Shown: piece after piece, positions 51,455-59,729 of the stretch
How the letters are laid out: the number at the start of each line of letters is the position of its first letter
How positions within the stretch are numbered: position 1 is the stretch's first letter
Assembly: GCA_031286695.1 (NCBI GenBank)
Contig: JAITTY010000006.1
Span: 1-64,000 of the forward strand
Reading direction: 5' to 3'
Source of the DNA: Sphingobacterium sp.
Lineage (GTDB): Bacteria; Bacteroidota; Bacteroidia; Sphingobacteriales; Sphingobacteriaceae
DNA: 64,000 nucleotides
Notes under the pieces: model-generated
The model's database searches: none
Told to the model about the DNA's origin: nothing
Seen by the model: the letters and a program-made list of their open reading frames with translations, nothing else
Translations under genes and position numbers: made by a program

Positions 51455-52312
51455 ATGAAATTAATACGTTTTGGAGCTCAAGGCAAAGAGAAAATCGGTG
51501 TTCAGATCGATGGCGTAAATTACGATGTAAGCGCATTTGGTGGTGATTACAATGAGCAATTTTTTGCTGAGGATGGTGTAGCTCGTTTAGAAGAATTTGT
51601 GAAGGCAAATGAAGGTAAGTTGATTGAAGTTCCTCAAGGCGAGCGTATCGGAGCACCTTTTGCCCGTCCATCCAAAATTGTTTGTATTGGATTGAACTAT
51701 TTAGACCATGCAAAGGAGACCAATGCACCTATTCCTGCTGAACCGATCATCTTTATGAAATCGACCACTTCGTTGGTAGGTCCATACGATAATGTGATGA
51801 TTCCTAAAGATTCTCTAAAAACAGATTGGGAAGTGGAATTCTGTATCGTGATCGGTAAAAAAGCCTCTTATGTAGAAGAGCATGAGGCCTTAGATTATGT
51901 GGTCGGTTATGTGTTGCACAATGATGTTTCTGAACGCGAGTATCAGTTGGAGCGTGGCGGTACCTGGGATAAAGGAAAAGGATGTGATACTTTCGCACCA
52001 ATGGGACCCTTCATGGCGACAAAAGAGGAAATCAAAGATATCAACAATGTGCGTCTATGGTTAAAGGTAAACGGAAAAACCTATCAGGATGGCAATACCA
52101 AGGATTTGATCTTTTCGGTAGCACATGTGGTATCGTATGTTTCTAAATTTATGACCTTGTTGCCTGGCGACGTTATTTCAACAGGTACACCCGCAGGTGT
52201 TGGGTTAGGATTTAATCCACCGATTTACTTGAAACCTGGCGATGTTATCGAGTTAGGAGCAGATGGTCTTGGGGAGTCCCGTCAGACTGTTGTAGCGTAT
52301 TCAAAAAATTAA
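51455..52312 (+). CDS. Fumarylacetoacetate hydrolase family protein, putative 2,4-diketo-3-deoxy-L-fuconate hydrolase
   Basis: The 285-residue protein has the FAH C-terminal domain: KIVCIGLNYLDHAKE, TDWEVEFCIVIGK (metal-binding Glu pair), GYVLHNDVSEREYQ and PAGVGLGFNPPIYLKPGD. In the oxidative fucose pathway this enzyme splits 2,4-diketo-3-deoxy-L-fuconate to pyruvate and L-lactate; related enzymes act in other sugar-acid pathways. The assignment is supported by position directly after the dehydrogenase gene. Confidence 0.9.
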   Translation: MKLIRFGAQGKEKIGVQIDGVNYDVSAFGGDYNEQFFAEDGVARLEEFVKANEGKLIEVPQGERIGAPFARPSKIVCIGLNYLDHAKETNAPIPAEPIIFMKSTTSLVGPYDNVMIPKDSLKTDWEVEFCIVIGKKASYVEEHEALDYVVGYVLHNDVSEREYQLERGGTWDKGKGCDTFAPMGPFMATKEEIKDINNVRLWLKVNGKTYQDGNTKDLIFSVAHVVSYVSKFMTLLPGDVISTGTPAGVGLGFNPPIYLKPGDVIELGADGLGESRQTVVAYSKN

Positions 52313-52337
52313 TTGCTCATCAGGTTTTCATTTCATT

Positions 52338-53165
52338 ATGCGTATAGATACCCATCAGCATTTCTGGAAATTCGACCCAATTAGAGATAGTTGGATTACC
52401 GAAGAAATGCAGGTCATAAGACGTGATTTCAGCCCTTTAGATATTCAGTTTGTGCTTGAACGAAATGGATTCGGAGGGAGTGTTGCTGTTCAGGCAGATC
52501 AATCCAAAGAAGAGACTGCTTATTTGGTTCAGCTGGCTAATGATTATCCTTTTATTAAAGGCGTTGTGGGCTGGATTGATCTTCAAGCAGCAGATATTCG
52601 ACAACAGTTGGATGGCTATCAATCAGATACGGTCATCAAAGGATTTCGTCACATTGTTGAAGGAGAAGCAGATCCTGATTTTCTTATCCGCCCTGCCGTA
52701 CTAAATGGACTGAAGGCATTGGCAGATTATGGTTATACTTATGATCTGCTCATCCGTCCACGTCATTATGCAGCAACGCTAGATTGTGTGCAGCAAAATC
52801 CAAATCTACAATTTGTGTTGGATCATATTGCCAAACCGCCAATCAAGTCGAGGGCATTTGATGAGTGGGCAACGTTTATCGATGCGCTATCTGCTTTTCC
52901 GAATGTCGTGTGTAAAGTTTCTGGACTTGCAACGGAGGCCGATTGGGAGGGATGGAAGCTTGATGATTTTAAACAATATCTGGAGCATATCTTTGCGCGT
53001 TTTGGAAAGGAGCGCATTATGTATGGGTCAGATTGGCCGGTATGTCTATTGGCGGCATCTTACGAAGAAAGTATTGCCATAGTTGAAGATAAATTGGGGC
53101 AATTTACAGCTGCAGAGAAGAACGCATTTTGGGCAGAGAACGCTATACGCGTGTATAATCTTTAA
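52338..53165 (+). CDS. Amidohydrolase family protein, putative L-fuconolactonase
   Basis: The 275-residue protein is of the COG3618/YiaL-distinct metal-dependent lactonase group: RIDTHQHFWKF, FVLDHIAKPPI, and the terminal GSDWPVCLLAASYEE. These hold the histidines and aspartate of the active site. L-fuconolactonase opens L-fucono-1,5-lactone to L-fuconate. It is last in the run before a strong terminator; the fucose dehydrogenase gene follows after it. Confidence 0.92.
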   Translation: MRIDTHQHFWKFDPIRDSWITEEMQVIRRDFSPLDIQFVLERNGFGGSVAVQADQSKEETAYLVQLANDYPFIKGVVGWIDLQAADIRQQLDGYQSDTVIKGFRHIVEGEADPDFLIRPAVLNGLKALADYGYTYDLLIRPRHYAATLDCVQQNPNLQFVLDHIAKPPIKSRAFDEWATFIDALSAFPNVVCKVSGLATEADWEGWKLDDFKQYLEHIFARFGKERIMYGSDWPVCLLAASYEESIAIVEDKLGQFTAAEKNAFWAENAIRVYNL

Positions 53166-53174
53166 AAAGAAAAG

Positions 53175-53218
53175 CTTCAGCATGTTATGGAAGGGAAAAA
53201 TAGCATGCTGAAGTTTTT
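53175..53218 (+). terminator. Terminator inside the fucose locus
   Basis: CTTCAGCATG (53175-53184) pairs perfectly with CATGCTGAAG (53204-53213), followed by six T. It lies between the lactonase gene and the last SDR gene, so that gene may have its own promoter. Confidence 0.85.
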
Positions 53219-53344
53219 TATTGGTCATGAAGCTAGATAATGGGCTTAATGACGTCAATATAAATTAATCAATAACCAGAGAACGAGTTCATTGTTGCGA
53301 ATGTTAACCACAATCAATGAAACAAACCATTCAATAAAAGTATT

Positions 53345-54136
53345 ATGGATCTTCATTTAAGAGATAAAGTTGTTATTGTTACCGGCGGAGCAAAAGGAAT
53401 CGGGCGGGCCGTAGTTCATGCGTTAGCTAAAGAACAGGCTATTCCGGTCATTGTTGGTCGTAAACAGGCGGATAATGAAAAAGTCAAGGAAGAAATCAAG
53501 CAATTTGGTGTGGATGCACTCTGTATTGAAGCAGAGTTGTCTAAACCCGAAGATTGTGAAAGAGCCGTTCAAAAGACATTGGAAGTATACGGTCGCATTG
53601 ATGGCTTGGTGAATAATGCCGGACAAAATGATGGTGTTGGATTAGCATCAGGTAATTATGAAAAATTTGTTGCTTCCCTGCATAAGAACTTAATTCACTA
53701 CTACCTCATGGCACATCATGCCTTGGATGCGTTGAAAGCTTCTAAAGGTAGTATCGTGAATATTTCGTCCAAAACTGGTGAAACGGGACAGGGGAATACC
53801 TCGGCTTATGCGGCATCCAATGGTGGACGCAATGCGCTTACACGCGAGTGGGCTGTAGAATTGTTGCCTTACTCGATTCGTGTAAATGCCATTATCGTGG
53901 CAGAATGTGCAACTCCGCAATACGATACCTGGATTCAAACCTTATCAAATCCGGAGGAGACCTTGAAGAAAATTACGGATCGCATTCCATTGGAGCATCG
54001 CATGACGACAGCGGAAGAAATCGCCGATACAACAGTCTTTTTGCTGTCTAACAAGTCAAGTCATACAACTGGCCAATTGATTCATGTGGACGGTGGTTAT
54101 GTGCATCTGGATCGCTCTATTATTGCTGAATCCTAG
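53345..54136 (+). CDS. SDR family oxidoreductase, putative L-fucose dehydrogenase
   Basis: The 263-residue short-chain dehydrogenase has TGGAKGIGRAV (residues 14-24), NNAG (about 92) and the catalytic YAASNGG in place of the usual YxxxK: here Y-A-A-S-N, so the lysine is replaced by asparagine. The substrate-side segment VAECATPQYDTW recalls fucose dehydrogenases. The fold is clear but loss of the Lys is notable, because YxxxK is near-universal in active SDRs. It would convert L-fucose to L-fuconolactone at the start of the pathway. The gene is separated from the operon by a terminator and 179 bp. Confidence 0.85.
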   Translation: MDLHLRDKVVIVTGGAKGIGRAVVHALAKEQAIPVIVGRKQADNEKVKEEIKQFGVDALCIEAELSKPEDCERAVQKTLEVYGRIDGLVNNAGQNDGVGLASGNYEKFVASLHKNLIHYYLMAHHALDALKASKGSIVNISSKTGETGQGNTSAYAASNGGRNALTREWAVELLPYSIRVNAIIVAECATPQYDTWIQTLSNPEETLKKITDRIPLEHRMTTAEEIADTTVFLLSNKSSHTTGQLIHVDGGYVHLDRSIIAES

Positions 54137-54340
54137 CAGAGCAGCGATTGGATTTTGGAAATTAAACTTGTGTGGTTTTTAAAGTGACAACTCCGGTTCA
54201 TTTCCAAAATCCATGATCGTTTTTAGATACTGTCCTTCAATCAGTGAAAAAATCGTCATTGAACTCGGGCAGTAGGGACATGGTGAATGTTCTATATAGC
54301 AGAGATGAAGGGGAAGTTATATGAAATGCAGTTAGCTAAA

Positions 54341-54377
54341 ACAAAAAAAGCTTGTTCAATGAACAAGCTTTTTTTGT
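54341..54377 (-). terminator. Perfect 17-bp inverted repeat ending the tRNA-Phe unit
   Basis: ACAAAAAAAGCTTGTTC (54341-54357) and its exact complement (54361-54377) enclose a 3-nt loop. On the minus strand the run of T follows the GAACAAGC stem, so it terminates the tRNA transcript. It overlaps the tRNA-Phe discriminator base by 1 nt. Confidence 0.85.
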
Positions 54378-54449
54378 GGTGCCACCTGGGTTCGAACCAG
54401 GGACACAAGGATTTTCAGTCCTTTGCTCTACCAGCTGAGCTATGGCACC
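54377..54449 (-). tRNA. tRNA-Phe (GAA), copy 1
   Basis: A 73-nt cloverleaf on the minus strand: acceptor GGTGCCA/TGGCACC, D-arm GCTCAGCTGGTAGAGC, anticodon loop CTGAAAA (GAA), T-arm CCTGGTTCGAACCCAGG, discriminator A. CCA is not encoded. Identical in sequence to copy 2, 42 bp away. Confidence 0.95.
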
Positions 54450-54491
54450 AGTTGACCTTTTATTTAAATCTGTGATCATCAGATTGAAGCG

Positions 54492-54564
54492 TGGTGCCAC
54501 CTGGGTTCGAACCAGGGACACAAGGATTTTCAGTCCTTTGCTCTACCAGCTGAGCTATGGCACC
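54492..54564 (-). tRNA. tRNA-Phe (GAA), copy 2
   Basis: The same 73-nt sequence as copy 1, with no difference, 42 bp upstream in transcription. The pair forms one minus-strand unit. The identical flanking TGGTGCCACC start and GGCACC end reflect the tRNA itself rather than a longer duplication. Confidence 0.95.
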
Positions 54565-54727
54565 GCTTTTTTGCTATGGGTTTGTTCCCCTATTGCGATG
54601 CAAATATAGTCCGATAATTTGAATTCTAAAACTTTTATGTAGATTATTTTCGTACTTTTTTCGAACGTGTTGATTTTGATCGAGATAAAATTACAAGAAA
54701 CTAACATATAGGAAAAGGAATAAGCTG

Positions 54728-54735
54728 TATCTTTG
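54728..54735 (+). promoter_or_regulatory. mnmA -7 promoter element
   Basis: TATCTTTG matches the Bacteroidota TAnnTTTG consensus 17 nt before the mnmA start codon, implying a very short leader of about 10 nt. No clear TTG -33 element is seen. Confidence 0.5.
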
Positions 54736-54752
54736 CATTTCAATAATTAGAG

Positions 54753-55844
54753 ATGAGTAAAAGAGGAAGAGTTTTAGTTGCAATGAGTGGAGGGGTAGAT
54801 AGCTCCGTTGCTTCTGTCATGCTCCACGAACAAGGATATGAGGTTATCGGTATCACGATGAAGACATGGGATTATGCATCTGCAGGTGGTTCGTCGAAAG
54901 AAACCGGATGTTGTAGCCTTGATAGTATCAATGACGCTCGTACATTAGCCGTAAACTATGGTTTCCCTCATTATATATTAGATATACGTGATGAGTTTGG
55001 AGATTTTGTGATTGACAATTTTGTAGAAGAATATATTGCTGGACGCACGCCTAACCCATGCGTATTGTGTAATACCCATATCAAATGGGAGGCTTTAATG
55101 AAACGTGCTGACAAATTGGACTGTGAATTTATCGCTACCGGGCACTATGCCAATATCCGTATGCACGACAATGGCCGTTATGTGATATCAAAAGGTAAGG
55201 ATGAAAATAAAGATCAATCTTACGTTCTATGGGGCGTGTCTCAAGAAAACCTTGCGCGGACGCAGTTCCCTTTAGGATCTTTCACGAAAAAGGAAATTCG
55301 TCAGATGGCTTTGGATATGGGACAAAAAGAATTGGCCAATAAATCTGAAAGTTACGAAATCTGCTTCGTTCCTGACAACGATTACCGTGCATTCTTGAGA
55401 CATAAGGTGCCTACTTTGGATCAACAGATCGGCCCAGGTAATTTTATTCTTTCCGATGGTACAGTCGTAGGTAAGCATATTGGCTACCCTTATTTCACCA
55501 TCGGTCAACGTAAAGGCTTAGGTATTGCCTTAGGTAAACCGATGTTTGTGATCGAAATCCTTCCAGAAAGTAATACGGTGGTATTGGGTGAAGAACACGA
55601 ACTTGAAAAGTCACATGCCTATGTTCGCAATGTGAACTTTGTGAAATATGCAGGACTGGATCAACCGATGGAAGCAATTTCAAAGGTACGTTATAAAGAT
55701 TCTGGTGCTTTGTCGACCATCTCCCAAGAAGGTGACAAAGTGCGTATAGACTTTGTGCACAATGTAAAAGGTATTGCCCCTGGGCAATCGGCCGTTTTTT
55801 ATGAAGGCAATGATCTACTCGGTGGTGGTTTCTTAATGAAATAA
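54753..55844 (+). CDS. mnmA: tRNA-specific 2-thiouridylase MnmA
   Basis: The 363-residue enzyme adds sulphur to U34 of tRNA-Lys, -Glu and -Gln. The N-terminal PP-loop motif SGGVDSS lies at residues 12-18; the catalytic cysteine pair is C103 (NPCVLCN) and the C in SYEICFVPD. The C-terminal GQRKGLGIALG and beta-barrel complete the family. Length normal. It follows two tRNA-Phe genes on the other strand and has its own terminator. Confidence 0.96.
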   Translation: MSKRGRVLVAMSGGVDSSVASVMLHEQGYEVIGITMKTWDYASAGGSSKETGCCSLDSINDARTLAVNYGFPHYILDIRDEFGDFVIDNFVEEYIAGRTPNPCVLCNTHIKWEALMKRADKLDCEFIATGHYANIRMHDNGRYVISKGKDENKDQSYVLWGVSQENLARTQFPLGSFTKKEIRQMALDMGQKELANKSESYEICFVPDNDYRAFLRHKVPTLDQQIGPGNFILSDGTVVGKHIGYPYFTIGQRKGLGIALGKPMFVIEILPESNTVVLGEEHELEKSHAYVRNVNFVKYAGLDQPMEAISKVRYKDSGALSTISQEGDKVRIDFVHNVKGIAPGQSAVFYEGNDLLGGGFLMK

Positions 55845-55880
55845 TAGGAATCTGACCTGAGATCTAGCATAAGAATTTTA

Positions 55881-55916
55881 ATCCCTATACTGTCGTTACA
55901 GTATAGGGATTTTTTG
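55881..55916 (+). terminator. mnmA terminator
   Basis: ATCCCTATACTGT and its exact complement form a 13-bp stem with a CGTT loop and a T-run, 36 nt after the mnmA stop codon. Confidence 0.9.
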
Positions 55917-56029
55917 TTTGGATTAAAATGCGACTTATTTGGGCTTCAAATTCGAAGATATTCACTTTTCGCTATAAAGATTGAGAAATCTTAATTTGTT
56001 ATTACTAATAATTTTAGTAATTTTAACTT

Positions 56030-57094
56030 ATGAATTCGTCAGAATATTTTAAGGGTAGAGGGGCACAGATCAATCCCAATAACAAATTTTTTTCTAACCA
56101 ATACGTGCAGGAGCATATTGAAGGGTTGGATGAGGAGTTTTTGGGGACCGAAAAAACACAATTTATTCCGACTCATCCAAAATCCATTATTTCTAAGTCA
56201 AATAGTCCGGATCTCCGTTTTGAAAGATCCATTAATCCGTATCAGGGCTGTGAACATGGCTGTATTTACTGTTATGCGCGCAATTCGCATGAGTATTGGG
56301 GGTTCAGTGCGGGATTGGATTTTGAACGTAAGATCTTAGTAAAACATAATGCGGCTCAGCTTCTCGAACAGGAGTTTAGAAAATCGAGCTATCAGCCCGA
56401 TTTGATTATGCTTTCAGGCAATACAGACTGTTATCAACCTATTGAACGGAAGCTGGGTATCACACGTTCGCTTTTAGAATTGATGGTCAAATACCAGCAT
56501 CCGGTCTCTATCATCAGCAAAAATGTATTGATGCGGCGGGATTTTGATCTTTTGCGTGAGCTTGCAGCACGCAATCTGGTTTCCGTTGCAGTAACCATCA
56601 ATTCGTTGCGCGAGGAGGTGCGTCAGAAAATGGAACCACGTACTGCAACGGCATCGGCCCGGTTGAAACTGATCGAGGGATTGACAGAGATAGGTGTACC
56701 CGTCATGCTGATGATGGCGCCTATCGTTCCGGGGATCAATAGTGATGAGATTTCAGATTTGATTCGTTCGGGAGCAGATGCGGGAGCAATTACGGCCTCT
56801 TATACCATTGTACGGCTCAATGGACAGATCGGTGGTATCTTTAAGGATTGGCTCTATCAGAACTATCCTGACCGTGCTGAAAAGGTATTACATTGGATTG
56901 AAGCCTGCCATGGTGGAAAAATTAACGATACCGATTTTGGAAGGAGGATAAAAGGGGATGGCCATATGGCCGAGAGTTTACAGCATTTATTCAAGCTTTC
57001 CGTCAAGAAATATATGAATAATGGGACACTTCCATCCTTGAGAAGGGATCTTTTCCGCTTACCTGATGCAGGCACGCAGCTGGGCTTGTTTTAA
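56030..57094 (+). CDS. PA0069-type radical SAM protein
   Basis: The 354-residue protein has the radical SAM cluster motif C74-x3-C78-x2-C81 (QGCEHGCIYCYARN), as in the SplB-like COG1533 group, followed by SGNTDCYQP and MMAPIVPGIN. It lacks the extra cysteine cluster of spore photoproduct lyase proper. Substrate unknown. Monocistronic; a GNAT gene follows. Confidence 0.93.
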   Translation: MNSSEYFKGRGAQINPNNKFFSNQYVQEHIEGLDEEFLGTEKTQFIPTHPKSIISKSNSPDLRFERSINPYQGCEHGCIYCYARNSHEYWGFSAGLDFERKILVKHNAAQLLEQEFRKSSYQPDLIMLSGNTDCYQPIERKLGITRSLLELMVKYQHPVSIISKNVLMRRDFDLLRELAARNLVSVAVTINSLREEVRQKMEPRTATASARLKLIEGLTEIGVPVMLMMAPIVPGINSDEISDLIRSGADAGAITASYTIVRLNGQIGGIFKDWLYQNYPDRAEKVLHWIEACHGGKINDTDFGRRIKGDGHMAESLQHLFKLSVKKYMNNGTLPSLRRDLFRLPDAGTQLGLF

Positions 57095-57146
57095 TTATTA
57101 GTGTCAAATGGCAGCAGAAAATTAAGCCATTTGTGTAATTTTAAAT

Positions 57147-57689
57147 ATGGAAATTAGAACAGAACGGCTCAAGCTTAGATCCGTAGAGAAAATAGATTTG
57201 GAAAAGATCCATTCCCTATTAATGTATCCCGAATCTGCATTATTTAATCCGAGTGGATTTCCGGATGGAATAGCCCATACGGAACAAATGGTGGAAGCTT
57301 GGTCAGCGCAATTCAATGAATCCGATGTCCGAAAGGATTATACCTTTTATATAGAAACTCTTGAAGGGAAGGAGTTTATTGGCCTAATTAATATCAGCGT
57401 TGTCAAGGCGCGCTATCGAAATGCAGAAGTATGGTTTAAGCTCGTTCCGGCAATGTGGAATAAGGGCTATGCAACTGAGGCATTGAATCGAATCCTGACA
57501 TTTGGTTTCAAGGAACTTAATTTTCATAGAATTGAGGGCGGCTGTGCTGTTGAAAATATCGCTTCCGCTAAAGTAATGGAGAAAGTCGGCATGGTCAAAG
57601 AGGCCCGCAGACGGAAAATTTTGCCGTTAAAAGATGGTTGGAGCGACAATTATGAATTTGCTATTCTCGAGGAGGAATATCTACATTAA
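57147..57689 (+). CDS. GNAT family N-acetyltransferase (RimJ/RimL-like)
   Basis: The 180-residue protein has the Acetyltransf_3 pattern: IRTERLKLRSVEKIDL, VWFKLVPAMWNKGYATEALNRIL with the acetyl-CoA-binding loop NKGYAT, and VENIASAKVMEKVGM. Members acetylate ribosomal protein termini or small molecules; acceptor not deducible. Terminator follows. Confidence 0.9.
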   Translation: MEIRTERLKLRSVEKIDLEKIHSLLMYPESALFNPSGFPDGIAHTEQMVEAWSAQFNESDVRKDYTFYIETLEGKEFIGLINISVVKARYRNAEVWFKLVPAMWNKGYATEALNRILTFGFKELNFHRIEGGCAVENIASAKVMEKVGMVKEARRRKILPLKDGWSDNYEFAILEEEYLH

Positions 57690-57697
57690 ATTTTAGG

Positions 57698-57733
57698 AAA
57701 AAGCCTGATTCATGTAATGAATCAGGCTTTTTT
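57698..57733. terminator. Bidirectional terminator
   Basis: AAAAAGCCTGATTCA and its complement form a 15-bp perfect stem with a 5-nt loop and T-runs on both strands, between the GNAT gene and the convergent permease gene. Confidence 0.92.
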
Positions 57734-57759
57734 TATTGATAAGATCGAGGTTCAGTGAA

Positions 57760-59178
57760 TTAAGATTTCTTTCTTTTGATCAATACATAACTCACATAGA
57801 GTAATATAAGCCAAGCGGGGATCAATTCTACCGGAAGTTTCATCCCTGTTATCCACATGATGCCAAGTACAGCAATCAAAAAGATCAGACAGATATAATT
57901 ACTTAAGGGATATAGAAAGGATGGGAACTTGGTCCGTAAATGCGCGTCGAGTTTATTTTTTCTGAAATACAAGTGTGTAATGGAGATCATTACCCAGTTG
58001 ATAATCAATGAAGACACCACCAGCGACATTAGAATCTCCAGTGCATTTTTGGGTGCCACATAATTGATAAATACACAGACAGCTGCAAACAGAGCCGAGA
58101 CCAAGATTGCATTGATCGGCGCATGATTTTTGTTGAGTTTTGAAAGAAAACGAGGGGCATTACCCTGTTCTGCAAGACCATATAACATTCTACTGTTACT
58201 ATATACACTGCTGTTATAAACCGACAACGCTGCTGTAAGCACAATAAGATTTAACGCATTTGCGATAATTTTAGTGAAATAAAAAGTCTTTCCAAAGATG
58301 GTAAATTCAAATCCATTGAGTTTATCAAAAACAAGTACAAAGGGACTCGTATCTGCGGTGATATTTGTCCATGGTGTCAAAGAGAAAAGAATGATCAAAG
58401 CACCGACGTAAAAGATCAAGATCCGATAGATCACCTGATTGGTTGCTTTCGGTATGTTCTTTTCGGGGTGTTCAGCTTCAGCAGCAGTAATACCAACCAA
58501 TTCCAGGCCACCAAAAGAAAACATAATCAAAGCCATTGCCGAAAGGAGGCCTTCAAAATTGCCGTCCGCAGTTTGGCTAAACCAGCCTTTTGGGAAAAAA
58601 CCGCCATGTGAAGTCAGGTTGCTAAGGCTTGCTTGCTCGCCTCCTGTACCGCTTAGAAGCAGGTAAACACCAAAAACAATCATCGCGATGATGGCCACCA
58701 CTTTGATAATGGAAAACCAAAATTCCGTCTCGCCATAAATTTTTACAGAAGCAAGATTCAGAGCGTTGATTGCAAAGAAGAAAAATAAACTTGATGCCCA
58801 TAGGGGTATTTCAGGCCACCAGAACTGCACATAAACACCTATTGCTGTGAGTTCGGCCATGCTCACCAAGATATATAGGACCCAATAGTTCCAGCCCGAA
58901 GCATAACCTGCAAAAGAACCCCAATATTTATTGGCGAAGTAGCTAAAACTTCCTGAAACAGGTTCTTCAACGACCATCTCGCCCAATTGGCGCATAATAA
59001 AAAAAGCAATAATTCCAGCGAAAGCATAGCCGAGTATAACTGCCGGCCCAGCTAGTGTGGCAGCCTTTCCGATACCTAGAAATAAGCCTGTACCAATTGC
59101 ACCACCCAGGGCAATTAATTGAATATGTCTATTTTGAAGCCCTCTTTTTAATTCTTCCTTATTGTTCTGTTTCTCCAT
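57760..59178 (-). CDS. Amino acid permease, APC family
   Basis: The 472-residue protein has twelve predicted helices and the amino-acid transporter start LKRGLQNRHIQLIALGGAIGTGLFLGIGKA. The ELVGITAAEAEHPEKNIPKA segment is the consensus of the GabP/AnsP/AroP branch. It imports amino acids with a proton; the substrate is not deducible. No operon partner is evident; about 380 bp lie upstream before the feo operon end. Confidence 0.92.
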   Translation of the reverse strand: MEKQNNKEELKRGLQNRHIQLIALGGAIGTGLFLGIGKAATLAGPAVILGYAFAGIIAFFIMRQLGEMVVEEPVSGSFSYFANKYWGSFAGYASGWNYWVLYILVSMAELTAIGVYVQFWWPEIPLWASSLFFFFAINALNLASVKIYGETEFWFSIIKVVAIIAMIVFGVYLLLSGTGGEQASLSNLTSHGGFFPKGWFSQTADGNFEGLLSAMALIMFSFGGLELVGITAAEAEHPEKNIPKATNQVIYRILIFYVGALIILFSLTPWTNITADTSPFVLVFDKLNGFEFTIFGKTFYFTKIIANALNLIVLTAALSVYNSSVYSNSRMLYGLAEQGNAPRFLSKLNKNHAPINAILVSALFAAVCVFINYVAPKNALEILMSLVVSSLIINWVMISITHLYFRKNKLDAHLRTKFPSFLYPLSNYICLIFLIAVLGIMWITGMKLPVELIPAWLILLYVSYVLIKRKKS

Positions 59179-59449
59179 GTGTATGGTTAATACGGTTACT
59201 AGTCTGTTTTGACCGATCCTTGGCAGGGGAAACCTGTGAAGACTTTACTCCGTACCAGAATCGAATTGGTCAAAATTGCTGCCGCTGTATAATGTGCCGA
59301 CGAATAACGTGGCTCCCAGTGCATCTTTTGCCCTAAGCGCATAAAGTTAATAAAACACTTAGGTATTTGTGCACATTCTGTTGTGGTTTTACTGTATTTC
59401 GTTGTTTTTTTATAAACAATGGCGGAGACCATGTTTGACTATGAAATAG
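59179..59449. other. Intergenic region without recognised gene
   Basis: This region lies upstream of the permease gene and should contain its promoter. Minor open frames of about 77 and 93 codons have no recognisable domain and no similarity to each other. I see no tRNA, strong terminator or repeat. Confidence 0.5.
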
Positions 59450-59480
59450 AAAGCGCCGTAATTTGGAAATACGGCGCTTT
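59450..59480 (-). terminator. Terminator of the feo operon
   Basis: AAAGCGCCGTA and TACGGCGCTTT form an 11-bp stem with a 9-nt loop, followed by a T-rich tail on the minus strand, 82 nt beyond the stop codon of the FeoB-associated gene. Confidence 0.7.
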
Positions 59481-59561
59481 ATGAATTAGTAGCTAGTGTG
59501 ATTTTTGGCCACTCTAACTAATAACGAAATCTTATTTGTAAATGCTACTCAAAAAGACAGA

Positions 59562-59723
59562 TTAATTTGCTTTTTGTGTTTTTTCTACGCTGCAGTCACA
59601 TCCGCAGCCTTTCGAGCAGCTTGACTTGCCCTTTAATGATTTTCGGACGTTTTTAACGACATACCACACAGCCGCCAAAACGAGAATTCCTACGATGAGA
59701 TATTGTACTGTTAAATTATCCAT
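59562..59723 (-). CDS. FeoB-associated Cys-rich membrane protein
   Basis: This 53-residue frame starts MDNLTVQYLIVGILVL and continues through one membrane helix (about 8-23) to a basic stretch (KNVRKSLKGKSS) and a cysteine cluster C36, C40, C42, C44 (CSKGCGCDC). This is the FeoB-associated/PF12669-like layout. It lies directly after feoB, 6 nt away, and probably assists or modulates the FeoB channel at the membrane. It is too short to appear in usual length-filtered gene lists. Confidence 0.88.
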   Translation of the reverse strand: MDNLTVQYLIVGILVLAAVWYVVKNVRKSLKGKSSCSKGCGCDCSVEKTQKAN

Positions 59724-59729
59724 AGCTTT

